DNA of 64,000 bases from Parabacteroides goldsteinii DSM 19448 = WAL 12034 (GTDB lineage Bacteria > Bacteroidota > Bacteroidia > Bacteroidales > Tannerellaceae): positions 965,126 through 1,029,125 of the forward strand of contig NZ_KQ033912.1 in the NCBI RefSeq assembly GCF_000969835.1, given 5' to 3'. The position numbers were made by a program, and so were the translations under genes. The notes below the pieces were generated by a model. The model had not been told where the DNA came from and did not search any database. It saw only the letters and a program-made list of their open reading frames with translations. Each line of letters begins with the position of its first letter. Position 1 is the first letter of the stretch. Shown here piece after piece: positions 36,638-45,332 of this stretch.

Positions 36638-36798
36638 AAAGACGGGGCAAAAGTAAATATAATATCGGAGGAAAGCAAATGTATTGAGGATGAGTTTTCA
36701 CATTCTTTCTTTTTTCTGCCGAAAAACATAACTTCTGATATTTTGCAACTCTCTTTAGCGTATATACTGCCATTTTGCAAATAAAAAGGGCTGCTATA

Positions 36799-36828
36799 TT
36801 GCTATTTTGCCATTAATCATTATCTTTG
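36799..36828 (+). promoter_or_regulatory. promoter of asnA-ung
   Basis: TTG (36799-36801), 19-bp spacer, TATCTTTG (36821-36828), 37 bp before the asnA ATG. Confidence 0.65.
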
Positions 36829-36865
36829 CCACGCATATTTAACAAACACAAAGCACAACAAGTAT

Positions 36866-37903
36866 ATGAGCTATCTAATTAAACCTGCGGGATATAAGGC
36901 TTTGCTTAACCTGTCTCAAACAGAAATGGGTATCAAGAAAATCAAAGACTTTTTCCAGCAAAACTTATCTTCCGAATTACGCCTGCGTCGTGTCACGGCT
37001 CCTTTGTTCGTTCTGAAAGGTATGGGAATCAACGATGACCTGAACGGAACCGAACGGGCTGTTACTTTTCCTATCAAGGACCTGGACGATTCAAAAGCAG
37101 AGATCGTCCACTCGCTGGCTAAGTGGAAACGCCTCACTTTAGCAGACTATAATATAGAAGAGGGTTATGGTATTTATACCGATATGAATGCTATTCGTTC
37201 GGATGAAGAACTGGGGAACCTGCATTCTTTATACGTTGACCAGTGGGACTGGGAACGTGTTATGAGCCCTAAAGAACGCAATGTTGAATTTCTGAAAGAG
37301 ATTGTGCGCCGTATCTACGCCGCTATGGTACGTACGGAATATCTGGTCTACGAAATGTTCCCGCAGATAAGGCCGTCTCTCCCCCAGCAGATTCATTTCA
37401 TACATTCCGAGGATTTATTACAAAAATATCCTACCTTTACACCGAAAGAACGGGAAGACGCTATTGCCAAGGAATACGGAGCCGTATTCATCATCGGCAT
37501 CGGATGCCAACTGAGCAATGGACAGAAACATGACGGACGTGCTCCGGACTACGACGACTGGTCGACTGTCGCTGAAAACGGACAGGTCGGACTAAACGGC
37601 GACCTGCTTGTCTGGGACGACGTACTGAACCGCTCACTGGAATTATCCTCTATGGGTATCCGTGTGGATAAAGAAGCACTGCTACGCCAGCTAAAGAGTT
37701 GTAATGCGGAAGAAAAGAAAGAACTATACTTCCACAAACGTCTCTTGAGCGGCGAACTGCCCCAAAGCATCGGCGGCGGTATCGGACAAAGCCGTTTGTG
37801 TATGTTTTATCTGCGCAAAGCTCATATCGGAGAAATCCAGGCAAGCATCTGGCCGGAAGAAATGCGTCAGGAAGCCCGTGCTGCCGGAATGCTATTAATT
37901 TAA
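36866..37903 (+). CDS. asnA: aspartate--ammonia ligase (asparagine synthetase A)
   Basis: 345 residues. Makes asparagine from aspartate, ammonia and ATP. It is related to class II tRNA synthetases. Visible family segments: YLIKPAGYKALLNLSQTEMG at the start, RRVTAPLFVLKGMGINDDLN, LHSLYVDQWDWERVM and GGGIGQSRLCMFYLRKAHIG (motif-3-like) near the end. ung follows after 9 bp, so they are co-transcribed. Together with asnS this supplies asparagine for translation. Confidence 0.96.
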   Translation: MSYLIKPAGYKALLNLSQTEMGIKKIKDFFQQNLSSELRLRRVTAPLFVLKGMGINDDLNGTERAVTFPIKDLDDSKAEIVHSLAKWKRLTLADYNIEEGYGIYTDMNAIRSDEELGNLHSLYVDQWDWERVMSPKERNVEFLKEIVRRIYAAMVRTEYLVYEMFPQIRPSLPQQIHFIHSEDLLQKYPTFTPKEREDAIAKEYGAVFIIGIGCQLSNGQKHDGRAPDYDDWSTVAENGQVGLNGDLLVWDDVLNRSLELSSMGIRVDKEALLRQLKSCNAEEKKELYFHKRLLSGELPQSIGGGIGQSRLCMFYLRKAHIGEIQASIWPEEMRQEARAAGMLLI

Positions 37904-37912
37904 CTTTCAATT

Positions 37913-38575
37913 ATGGACGTAAAGATCGAACAAAGCTGGAAAGAACGGTTAGCCCCCGAATTTGAAAAAGATTATTTCAAAGAGTTAATCAACTTCGTAA
38001 AACAGGAATACAGTCACGGAACAGTCTATCCTCCGGGACCATACATCTTTAATGCTTTCGAGCATTGTCCTTTTGATAAAGTAAAAGTAGTCATACTGGG
38101 GCAAGATCCTTACCACGAACCGGGACAGGCTCACGGGCTTTGTTTCTCTGTTCAGGACGGGACTCCTTATCCTCCATCCCTGATCAACATCTTTAAAGAG
38201 ATAGAAAGCGACCTGGGTACGCCTATGCCTAAAAGCGGGAATCTGCTGCGTTGGGCAGACCAGGGTGTTTTATTATTGAATGCGACACTGACGGTCCGTG
38301 CACATCAGGCCGGTTCGCACCAGAACCGGGGATGGGAAGCATTTACAGATGCGGTAATCCACAAACTGACAGAAGAGCGCAGCCACATTGTTTATATCCT
38401 GTGGGGTTCATATGCACAGCGCAAAGGTGCTTTTATCGATGCTTCGCGCAATATGATACTCAAATCAGCGCATCCTTCCCCCCTCTCCGCCTACCGCGGA
38501 TTCTTCGGGAACAAGCATTTCAGTAAGACAAACGATTATCTGATAGCCACAGGACAGACTCCTATAGAATGGTAA
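37913..38575 (+). CDS. ung: uracil-DNA glycosylase (family 1)
   Basis: 220 residues. Removes uracil from DNA to start base-excision repair. The water-activating motif [18 protein letters not shown] carries Asp65 and His68; the minor-groove loop is [17 protein letters not shown] with the catalytic His. [17 protein letters not shown] is the uracil pocket segment. Starts 9 bp after asnA. A 14-bp bidirectional terminator follows. Confidence 0.96.
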   Translation: MDVKIEQSWKERLAPEFEKDYFKELINFVKQEYSHGTVYPPGPYIFNAFEHCPFDKVKVVILGQDPYHEPGQAHGLCFSVQDGTPYPPSLINIFKEIESDLGTPMPKSGNLLRWADQGVLLLNATLTVRAHQAGSHQNRGWEAFTDAVIHKLTEERSHIVYILWGSYAQRKGAFIDASRNMILKSAHPSPLSAYRGFFGNKHFSKTNDYLIATGQTPIEW

Positions 38576-38583
38576 ATACCAAG

Positions 38584-38627
38584 ATAAAGAAAGGGCGTTG
38601 AAAATAAATTCATCGCCCTTTCTTTAT
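38584..38627. terminator. bidirectional terminator between ung and lptD-like gene
   Basis: ATAAAGAAAGGGCG (38584-38597) pairs with CGCCCTTTCTTTAT (38614-38627), a perfect 14-bp stem with a 16-nt loop. Confidence 0.85.
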
Positions 38628-38642
38628 GTCTTTTCTATGAGA

Positions 38643-41375
38643 TCAATACCAGTCCTGACCTGAACGAACGCTGCTGCTCTGGTTATACTTCAAGTCTTTC
38701 AACAGGGAAGAACTTACTGCTACAGAGAATGTGTACGACTTATACGCTCCCACCGGAACGATACTTGCCGACATCTGGAAACAGTGCAGGTTACGGGTTA
38801 TATTACAGGTCATAAACGAAATCTTTTTATTCTCGACGTCGTAAGTGGCATTGAAGTTAAAGCTCCAGTTCTTTGTCGGCTGGATATTTCCGTTAAAGCT
38901 CAGTGCATGGGTCAGCTTATACTTATACTCCAAGCGGTTCGGATCGAAATCGCCATAGCGTAACTGCATACTGTAATTGAAAGAAAGGCTCCAGGGGATT
39001 TTCGAAACCAGATAACCATCCGAATCATACTCTCCGGTATCTTTCTTCTTGCCACGCAAACGGCCACCTTCCTGAGTTCCTTCCGCATCCGCATTCTCAC
39101 CATCCGCATTCTCGGCTGTCAGATTTTCCAATTCGCCGTCTCCTGCATTCTCTTCCGGGATATTACTATCCGTTTTACCTCCGAACCACTTCTTGAACGT
39201 ATCGTTGTTGAAAGTATAGGAGAAGCTGGTTCCTGTTGAACGCAGACGTCCGATACCTTTGCCGGCTTTCCAACGGGGGATATCCAGTCTTATCGGCTTT
39301 CCGTTTTTATCCGCACCATAGGTATAAGTATCGAATTGTCCGTTCAGATTCAACGTATAACTCTTTGAGAACTTCAAACGCAATCCGACAGAGAGGTCAC
39401 TCCATTTGAAAGAGTCCGCCGCCATATTATAACTCATCCCCAAGGATAACTTATCGATCAGGCTGATCTTTTTAAAGCCGGTAGTATCTTTATCCGACTT
39501 AATTTTCATTTCTACGTTATTATCCAGCGAAAAGTTCAAACTACCCTGCTTTCCACTCGGGATAGACCCGTTGTGGGCGAAAGGAGAATAAACATAATCG
39601 ATAGGATCGCCATTTGCATCTATGTACTGATAATGATCATAAAAACCAAAGATACTACCGCCAAAGTCAGGAGCGGCACTAATGCTGACAGATGGTTCGA
39701 AACGATGGCGGATCATCTCCACTTTATCTCCCAGGAAAGGAAGCGGCTTGTAAAAACCATACAACGTAGTCGAAGCTGATAACGACGCACTGTAGTTGTA
39801 AATACGATAGAATCCGTAAGTTGTATCACGATTTACCAAAGTATTCAGGTGCGGATCGAACTGCTTAGTGATCTTACTGGTATACCAGCTTTCCTTGTAA
39901 TTGAAAGACGGAGATATATTGATATACTTGAATGCCGTAAATGTGGCACTGACCGGAATGCTATGGTCCATCGAGTTCTTCCAGTCCTTTATGATATTCG
40001 ATTTAAACAACTGGTTTTCCTTCGTTGTGATGCTATTCTTGAAATATCCCGAATAACTCATGGAGATCTTTTCATACCACCGTTCTTTTCCCACCGGATT
40101 CTTACGCTTGAACGGGAATATACGGCTCAGCGTAATAGTCAGGTCAGGCAATGTCACGGAGATCATGGAGTCTTTGGAAGACTGGTTCACGTTCATGGTT
40201 GCCGAAAGCGTCAACGGATTGTTCGGGAAACGCTGCGTGATATTGATACTGGAACCTTTTGTATTGTTTGTCGTATTCGGGTTATAAATACCCATCGCAC
40301 TGTTACGGTCGAAACTGGAAGTCGCAAAATTGACACTGGCAGAAAAAGTCCGGTACGGATTCGCTTTCGGGTCCTGGCTGTGCGTCCAGTTCAACCGGAA
40401 GTCTTTCGACAGACTATAGTCGTCGAGCCCCTTATCACCATACCTGCTCACCTGGTAAGCCGCATTGAAGTTACCCGAAAAAAGATACCTCTTTTTATAA
40501 GAAGACTGCGCCTGAAGCCCCCAGGAACCTTTCGTATAGATCTCACCTGTCACCGCCAAATCGATATAATCGCTCAGTGCAAAGTAATATCCTCCGTCGC
40601 GCAAACCAAATCCCCGCTGAGAGTCATCGGTATAGGTCGGCATAATCACACCGGAAGAATAAGTACTGGAAAACGGGAAGAAGCAGAAAGGCAGACCGAT
40701 CGGATATAACGGTACATCTTCGATCACCATATAGACCGGACCTGTCACGATATTCTTTTTAGGACGGACCTTCGCCTTGGTCATCTGGATATAAAAGTGA
40801 GGGTGATCATGCTCATCACAAGTAGTATATTTACCACCCACCATATTCAGGACATCGTCGTCCATCTTCTTTGTACGGCCGGCAGTTACGAATCCCTCTC
40901 CCTGTTGGGTGATCACATCGGTAATATACCCTTTCTTGGTATTGAAGTTATAACGCATCGTTTTCGATTCGTACTCCTGATCACCATCCTTAAACAACGG
41001 GTAACCGAACTCTTCACCGATAGAGTCGAGACCGAACTTGGCAAACACCAGGCTGCTGTCCAGGCTCATCTCTATATTTTCAGCCTGTAATCCGATCTGT
41101 TGATATTTTACATCACTTTCGCCATAGAGATACGCCCAGTTGCCGGCAGTCATTACCATAGAGTCTTTCGCCTGGTAAACAACCGGTGCATCGAGACCGA
41201 CCTTATTGTTCTTGGTAGAGTCGGATACAAGGACTGTACTATCAGTGGCTGCCTGGGTTATCGTATCCCCATTGACTGGCAATACGGTATCACGCGGGGC
41301 AACCAGCTCCTGCGAATACATCATCAAAGCCCCTGCGAGAAAATATAAAAGGATAAATAAGCCTCTGTGTCTCAT
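38643..41375 (-). CDS. lptD: LptD-like LPS assembly outer-membrane protein
   Basis: 910 residues. Signal peptide (MRHRGLFILLYFLAGALMMY), then an OstA-like N-terminal domain: VYQAKDSMVMTAGNWAYLYG and YESKTMRYNFNTKKGYITDV. After that a large beta-barrel with many aromatic-ended strands and the LptD-type entry segment VPLYPIGLPFCFFPFSSTYS. It contains an acidic low-complexity loop (about residues 745-790, rich in Glu, Asn, Ala and Asp). It would insert lipopolysaccharide into the outer leaflet. In Bacteroidetes this group is annotated as putative LptD; an LptE partner is not in the window. Confidence 0.82.
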   Translation of the reverse strand: MRHRGLFILLYFLAGALMMYSQELVAPRDTVLPVNGDTITQAATDSTVLVSDSTKNNKVGLDAPVVYQAKDSMVMTAGNWAYLYGESDVKYQQIGLQAENIEMSLDSSLVFAKFGLDSIGEEFGYPLFKDGDQEYESKTMRYNFNTKKGYITDVITQQGEGFVTAGRTKKMDDDVLNMVGGKYTTCDEHDHPHFYIQMTKAKVRPKKNIVTGPVYMVIEDVPLYPIGLPFCFFPFSSTYSSGVIMPTYTDDSQRGFGLRDGGYYFALSDYIDLAVTGEIYTKGSWGLQAQSSYKKRYLFSGNFNAAYQVSRYGDKGLDDYSLSKDFRLNWTHSQDPKANPYRTFSASVNFATSSFDRNSAMGIYNPNTTNNTKGSSINITQRFPNNPLTLSATMNVNQSSKDSMISVTLPDLTITLSRIFPFKRKNPVGKERWYEKISMSYSGYFKNSITTKENQLFKSNIIKDWKNSMDHSIPVSATFTAFKYINISPSFNYKESWYTSKITKQFDPHLNTLVNRDTTYGFYRIYNYSASLSASTTLYGFYKPLPFLGDKVEMIRHRFEPSVSISAAPDFGGSIFGFYDHYQYIDANGDPIDYVYSPFAHNGSIPSGKQGSLNFSLDNNVEMKIKSDKDTTGFKKISLIDKLSLGMSYNMAADSFKWSDLSVGLRLKFSKSYTLNLNGQFDTYTYGADKNGKPIRLDIPRWKAGKGIGRLRSTGTSFSYTFNNDTFKKWFGGKTDSNIPEENAGDGELENLTAENADGENADAEGTQEGGRLRGKKKDTGEYDSDGYLVSKIPWSLSFNYSMQLRYGDFDPNRLEYKYKLTHALSFNGNIQPTKNWSFNFNATYDVENKKISFMTCNITRNLHCFQMSASIVPVGAYKSYTFSVAVSSSLLKDLKYNQSSSVRSGQDWY

Positions 41376-41381
41376 TAATTA

Positions 41382-41498
41382 AGTTGACAGTTGACAGTTG
41401 ACAACTGATAATTAAAGATTGAAAATTGAAAATTGAAAATTAAGATTATCCTAATTGCCAATCGCCAACTGTCAACTGTCAACTATCAACTGTCAACT
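41382..41498. repeat. inverted heptamer arrays (AGTTGAC x3 / GTCAACT x4) around ATTGAAA x3
   Basis: Three AGTTGAC units (41382-41402) face four GTCAACT-type units (41471-41498). Between them are three exact ATTGAAA units (41418-41438). All have a 7-bp period, so the arms can pair in several registers. It lies between the starts or ends of lptD and the HD-domain gene. Similar ATTGAAA strings are at 9138-9165 and 15570-15685. Confidence 0.65.
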
Positions 41499-41548
41499 GA
41501 ATCGTTACAGCGTGCAAATGTATAATAAATTAATGAGCCCTATAGCTT

Positions 41549-42100
41549 TTATTCCCCTAAAAAGAGTTTACACCAGTTATCAAAACGTATTACAGTATCT
41601 TCTCCGTACTTTGAAAGGCCCTGTTTTACCTTCTCAACGGACTTTTCTTTATCCAGTTTTGTCTTGCTGTAAAACTTATCGGCAAAACAGATCAGCTGTT
41701 CTTCCAACGAAACCGGCACCATTACACGTGAAGGAAGCGGAAGATGCCGCTCCTCTATCATTTCACGGGTTATACCGGTCCCAGTATGCCGTTCGCAAAC
41801 CAATGCGTGGCGGGGAAAGCCTTCTTTACGCATCAGGTCGGCTCCCAGATAGCCGTGACAGATGTATTCGGCATCCCCAAAACAGCCGATCTCCGGAGCA
41901 TTACACAGGAAAATGCCTATATCATGCAGCATGGCGGCTTCTTCAATGAACGGAATGTCCAGATTCATTTCCGGATGCATCCGGGCCAGGTTCAATGCTT
42001 TGTCGGCAACACTCCGGCTATGGGTAACCAATATATGATAAGCATCCGATTCTGCCGGATAATATTTTGAGATAATATCAATAGGATTCATTTTATCCAT
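41549..42100 (-). CDS. HD-domain hydrolase
   Basis: 183 residues. An HDIG-type metal-dependent phosphohydrolase fold: ILVTHSRSVADKALNLA (first His), EEAAMLHDIGIFL (HD doublet), HGYLGADLMR, HALVCERHTGTG and LICFADKFYSKTKLDK (final Asp). Typical of small stand-alone HD proteins that act on nucleotides or phosphoesters; the substrate is unknown. An alternative ATG at 42091 removes three residues. It probably shares a transcript with the lptD-like gene only weakly, because the repeat array lies between. Confidence 0.87.
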   Translation of the reverse strand: MDKMNPIDIISKYYPAESDAYHILVTHSRSVADKALNLARMHPEMNLDIPFIEEAAMLHDIGIFLCNAPEIGCFGDAEYICHGYLGADLMRKEGFPRHALVCERHTGTGITREMIEERHLPLPSRVMVPVSLEEQLICFADKFYSKTKLDKEKSVEKVKQGLSKYGEDTVIRFDNWCKLFLGE

Positions 42101-42176
42101 ACCTTGTTTTAAGTTAATCCGGTTGCGAAGATACAGATATTTTATATTGGCTATCCAGTATACGGCTGATTAAATA

Positions 42177-42359
42177 CTATCCTCTGCTTCCGAGGCTATT
42201 CAGGTCGGGGTTGATTTCTTTGACGGCGTCTTTCACCTCTTTTTTTGTTACTTCACCGTCTGTTGCCACCTGTTGTACCGGATACCGATCTTCTTTGTGA
42301 TCCAACACTAATGCTTCGGTTTTCGCTTTTTCTTTGATCTTTGGAAGTTTTGTTGTCAT
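42177..42359 (-). CDS. small charged protein of unknown function
   Basis: 60 residues, highly charged, no signal peptide or membrane segment. The N-terminus KLPKIKEKAKTEAL is basic and the C-terminus GEVTKKEVKDAVKEINPDLN ends in LGSRG. The coherent composition and clean frame argue that it is real. From memory, similar short proteins ending in LGSRG occur in Bacteroidales, but I cannot verify this. No function is proposed. Confidence 0.55.
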   Translation of the reverse strand: MTTKLPKIKEKAKTEALVLDHKEDRYPVQQVATDGEVTKKEVKDAVKEINPDLNSLGSRG

Positions 42360-42478
42360 ATGATTATTCTTTTTGTTTATATTAAATCAACACGAAATCA
42401 AGTATGATGGTTCAAGGCAAACATGTTAAATAGAAACACATTTAATCCTTTCGTTGCTTTAAAGAGACGAACATTTGC

Positions 42479-42486
42479 TACTTTTG
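42479..42486 (+). promoter_or_regulatory. -7 box of the NamZ-like gene
   Basis: TACTTTTG, exact TAnnTTTG, 27 bp before the ATG at 42514. A TTG at 42454-42456 (22-bp spacing) may be the -33 element. It excludes the longer in-frame start at 42475. Confidence 0.55.
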
Positions 42487-42513
42487 CAGATAATAAACAG
42501 TAGGAAACGGATT

Positions 42514-43710
42514 ATGAAAACAGTTTTCAGGCTTACACTTTGGTTTATCGGCATATTGCTCATGCCCGGATTACAAGCCGCAACAACTCAGGGACCTTTG
42601 GTTTTAGGTGCCGAGCGTATGGATGTGATTACCCGCTTGCTGAAAGACAAACAAGTGGGACTGGTTATCAACCAGACTTCTATTTTGGAAAAACAACAGA
42701 AACATTTACTGGATGCCCTGGTTGAAAAAGGCATTCAAGTGAAAAAGGTTTTTGCACCCGAACATGGTTTCCGGGGAACAGCCGATGCCGGAGAAGAAGT
42801 AAAAGACAGCCGCGACCTGAAAACCGGCGTTCCCATCGTATCCATTTACGGCAAACACAAAAAACCGACAGCCGAACAGTTGAACGGACTGGACGTTATC
42901 GTATTCGATATTCAGGATGTGGGAGCCCGTTTCTATACGTATATAAGTACCATGCATTATGTAATGGAAGCATGTGCGGAAAACGGTGTCGAGTTTATCG
43001 TACTCGACCGTCCGAATCCCAATGATTTTGTAGACGGCCCGATCCGTCAGAAAGGTTTTGAATCGTTTGTCGGTGTCGATCCGATCCCTTTATTGCACGG
43101 CCTGACGGTCGGCGAACTGGCCTGGATGATCAACAGTGAAGGCTGGTTGAAAAGCTCTCCGGACAGTTGCAAACTGCATATCGTTAAAATGGAAAACTGG
43201 AAACATGGCGATCCGTACTGGTTGCCGGTCAAGCCTTCGCCTAACCTGCCAAACGACCAGTCGATCCGCCTATATCCGTCGTTATGCTTCTTCGAGGCAA
43301 CCAACGTCAGTGTCGGACGCGGTACTTACTATCCGTTCCAGGTGATCGGATACCCGGACCGGAAATACGGCGATTTCGCATTCACTCCTGTTTCATTGCC
43401 GGGCTTCGATACGAATCCTTTGCAAAAAGACAAGGAATGCTACGGCATCGACCTCCGGGAATATCCTTTCGAGGGAGGATTGACCCTGCGCTTTTTCCTG
43501 GACTTCTATAATAAGGCGGGAAACGAACAGGCTTTCTTTTTCTCCCGTCCGCAATGGTTCGACCTGCTGGCCGGCACCAAAGAACTCCGTTACCAGATTG
43601 TCAGAGGACTGACAGAGGAGGAAATACGTGAAAGCTGGCAGCCGGAACTGGATAAGTATAAACAAATGCGAAAAAAGTATTTATTATACCCGGATTACCG
43701 ATCTAAATAA
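42514..43710 (+). CDS. DUF1343 / NamZ-type exo-beta-N-acetylmuramidase
   Basis: 398 residues from the ATG at 42514. Signal peptide MKTVFRLTLWFIGILLMPGL with cleavage near LQAAT. The family core is clear: KQVGLVINQTSIL, VFAPEHGFRGTADAGEEVKD, VFDIQDVGARFYTYISTMHY and LDRPNPNDFVDGP. Characterised DUF1343 proteins (NamZ, including work in Tannerella) release terminal MurNAc from peptidoglycan fragments, and this is the likely role here, in the periplasm. It ends 2 bp from the convergent split surface-protein gene. Confidence 0.88.
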   Translation: MKTVFRLTLWFIGILLMPGLQAATTQGPLVLGAERMDVITRLLKDKQVGLVINQTSILEKQQKHLLDALVEKGIQVKKVFAPEHGFRGTADAGEEVKDSRDLKTGVPIVSIYGKHKKPTAEQLNGLDVIVFDIQDVGARFYTYISTMHYVMEACAENGVEFIVLDRPNPNDFVDGPIRQKGFESFVGVDPIPLLHGLTVGELAWMINSEGWLKSSPDSCKLHIVKMENWKHGDPYWLPVKPSPNLPNDQSIRLYPSLCFFEATNVSVGRGTYYPFQVIGYPDRKYGDFAFTPVSLPGFDTNPLQKDKECYGIDLREYPFEGGLTLRFFLDFYNKAGNEQAFFFSRPQWFDLLAGTKELRYQIVRGLTEEEIRESWQPELDKYKQMRKKYLLYPDYRSK

Positions 43711-43712
43711 GA

Positions 43713-45332
43713 CTACCACTTCCCACGAATCAACCGCCCATCATCGGTGATTCCTTCTATCACGACAGAAAAGGGGGCTTCGCTATCGGCGGTATAAAAC
43801 TCGACCGAAGCATTGCCCTGCTCGTCGGTTTGTACCTTCGGGTTCCAATAAAGGGTTGTCCGCAAATCAGGCATCGGATTCTCTTTTTGTTGCATGGTCT
43901 CATATTTAGGGGAATAGAAAGCAGCCGGTTTCTGATAACCTAACAAATGGATTTGCCCAACGTTTTTAGGTATATAATTCGCCATAGATATGCCTTGCCT
44001 CATTTTGATAGCAATAAAATAAGCGCCAGTCATAGGAAACCAAGCCAATCCTGCTGTTCGATCCCGGTTGATATCAATCTGTTCGATATCTTTCAAACTC
44101 AACGTTTGTATCAACTGATTCTCCATGATAGAGTCATTTACCGGAAATTCATTCAAGACAACCCTTACTCTATTACCCGGATCATCACCACGATAGTAAG
44201 GCACTACATTCTCTTTAAAATACAATCCTGGAAACCTTGACAACAAAAAAGTCTTTAAAGACATATCCGGCACCTGTTCTATCTCTTCTTGCCGAATAGT
44301 TATACTTCCCTGTATCGTTTCATAAGGGGTTTTAGGGGCTTTCCTCTTTTTGGCAGTCACCACCACATCTTCCAAAAACACACTACGCAAGCCGTTTTCA
44401 TAACTTACTCGCCGGTTGGATTTATCCATGAAACTGACATCAACCGAAACATTTTCAGCCAATGGCCGACCAGCAACGTGCCTCTCTTCCATGAAAGGCC
44501 ATGCTTGTTCAACTGCCGGATATTCTTCCGGAGAAAGAGACAATAACACATTAGAACTTCCTTTGGGAGAAACGGCATGTACACTATAAAGCGTACTATC
44601 AGGAAATTCAAACGGACTGAAGTCAAAACATCCCTCTTCGTCCGTCTTCACCTCTTCCAGTACCCCCTGATCCGGTATGTTCACCGTCACTTTCGCTCCT
44701 TTCACGACCTTATTTCCTACCAATCGTTTCACATCACCGGTGAGACGCTGATATAACTCCGGAGCAATCGCCGGTGTTTGGTAATCGGTAACTAGTGCTT
44801 GCTCCAACCGGTAACTCCTCCAGCCTTGCGTCAACATCAGCAAATCCAAACCCTCCCTCCTGAAAGGTTCATCCGAATAGAAATACCACCCCGGCTCTTC
44901 GATATACCCTTTCAACTCAGAAGTCAACAATAAGGAAGTATAAATCGTATAGGTAGAATCCGGCAATAGATCCTTGGTATCAGTCACTGACACCGAAAAA
45001 CTTCCGGTTAACGGATTCCCCGACACATCTTGCAAGGCGACAGACAGGTTTACCTTCTCCCGCCAGCCGTACGTTCCTTTATCCGGACGAAGCAAAAGGC
45101 AAGCCTGGTCATCATTCTTTACAAACGCCAACCGTTCACAGAGGATGTTCCCTGCCGAAGAAAGCAAGACAAAATGCAACACGCCAGAGGCAATCCCCTC
45201 TTGCTTAATGCGTACCGGCTTTTCCACATCTATTTCCCGCGCCAAAAGAGGAAGCCCCCGTTCATGAACCAAAAGAGTAAATGGCCGGGTGGTTTCATTC
45301 AAAGACTGCCCGCCTCGAATGGAAAACAACAT
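43713..45332 (-). CDS. C-terminal half of a split MG/TonB-plug-domain surface protein
   Basis: 539 residues starting at an internal ATG (45332) just after the G7 tract. No signal peptide: the start MLFSIRGGQSLNETTRPFTL continues the beta-sandwich of the upstream frame. It holds macroglobulin-like modules (DKGTYGWREKVNLSVALQD, GNPLTGSFSVSVTDTKDLL), a carboxypeptidase-regulatory-like module (TVNIPDQGVLEEVKTDEEGC) and a TonB plug-like domain (FLEDVVVTAKKRK, IDINRDRTAGLAWFP), ending in a second A2M-like strand pair (QTDEQGNASVEFYTADSEAP). Adding one G to the tract would fuse it to the 351-residue frame upstream, giving about 880 residues. Alone it may be untranslated or a fragment. Confidence 0.75.
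   Translation of the reverse strand: MLFSIRGGQSLNETTRPFTLLVHERGLPLLAREIDVEKPVRIKQEGIASGVLHFVLLSSAGNILCERLAFVKNDDQACLLLRPDKGTYGWREKVNLSVALQDVSGNPLTGSFSVSVTDTKDLLPDSTYTIYTSLLLTSELKGYIEEPGWYFYSDEPFRREGLDLLMLTQGWRSYRLEQALVTDYQTPAIAPELYQRLTGDVKRLVGNKVVKGAKVTVNIPDQGVLEEVKTDEEGCFDFSPFEFPDSTLYSVHAVSPKGSSNVLLSLSPEEYPAVEQAWPFMEERHVAGRPLAENVSVDVSFMDKSNRRVSYENGLRSVFLEDVVVTAKKRKAPKTPYETIQGSITIRQEEIEQVPDMSLKTFLLSRFPGLYFKENVVPYYRGDDPGNRVRVVLNEFPVNDSIMENQLIQTLSLKDIEQIDINRDRTAGLAWFPMTGAYFIAIKMRQGISMANYIPKNVGQIHLLGYQKPAAFYSPKYETMQQKENPMPDLRTTLYWNPKVQTDEQGNASVEFYTADSEAPFSVVIEGITDDGRLIRGKW

Noticed and set aside
39849..40709. 286-codon plus-strand ORF antisense to the lptD-like gene
   Set aside because: Arg-rich, no domain, wholly inside a supported gene.
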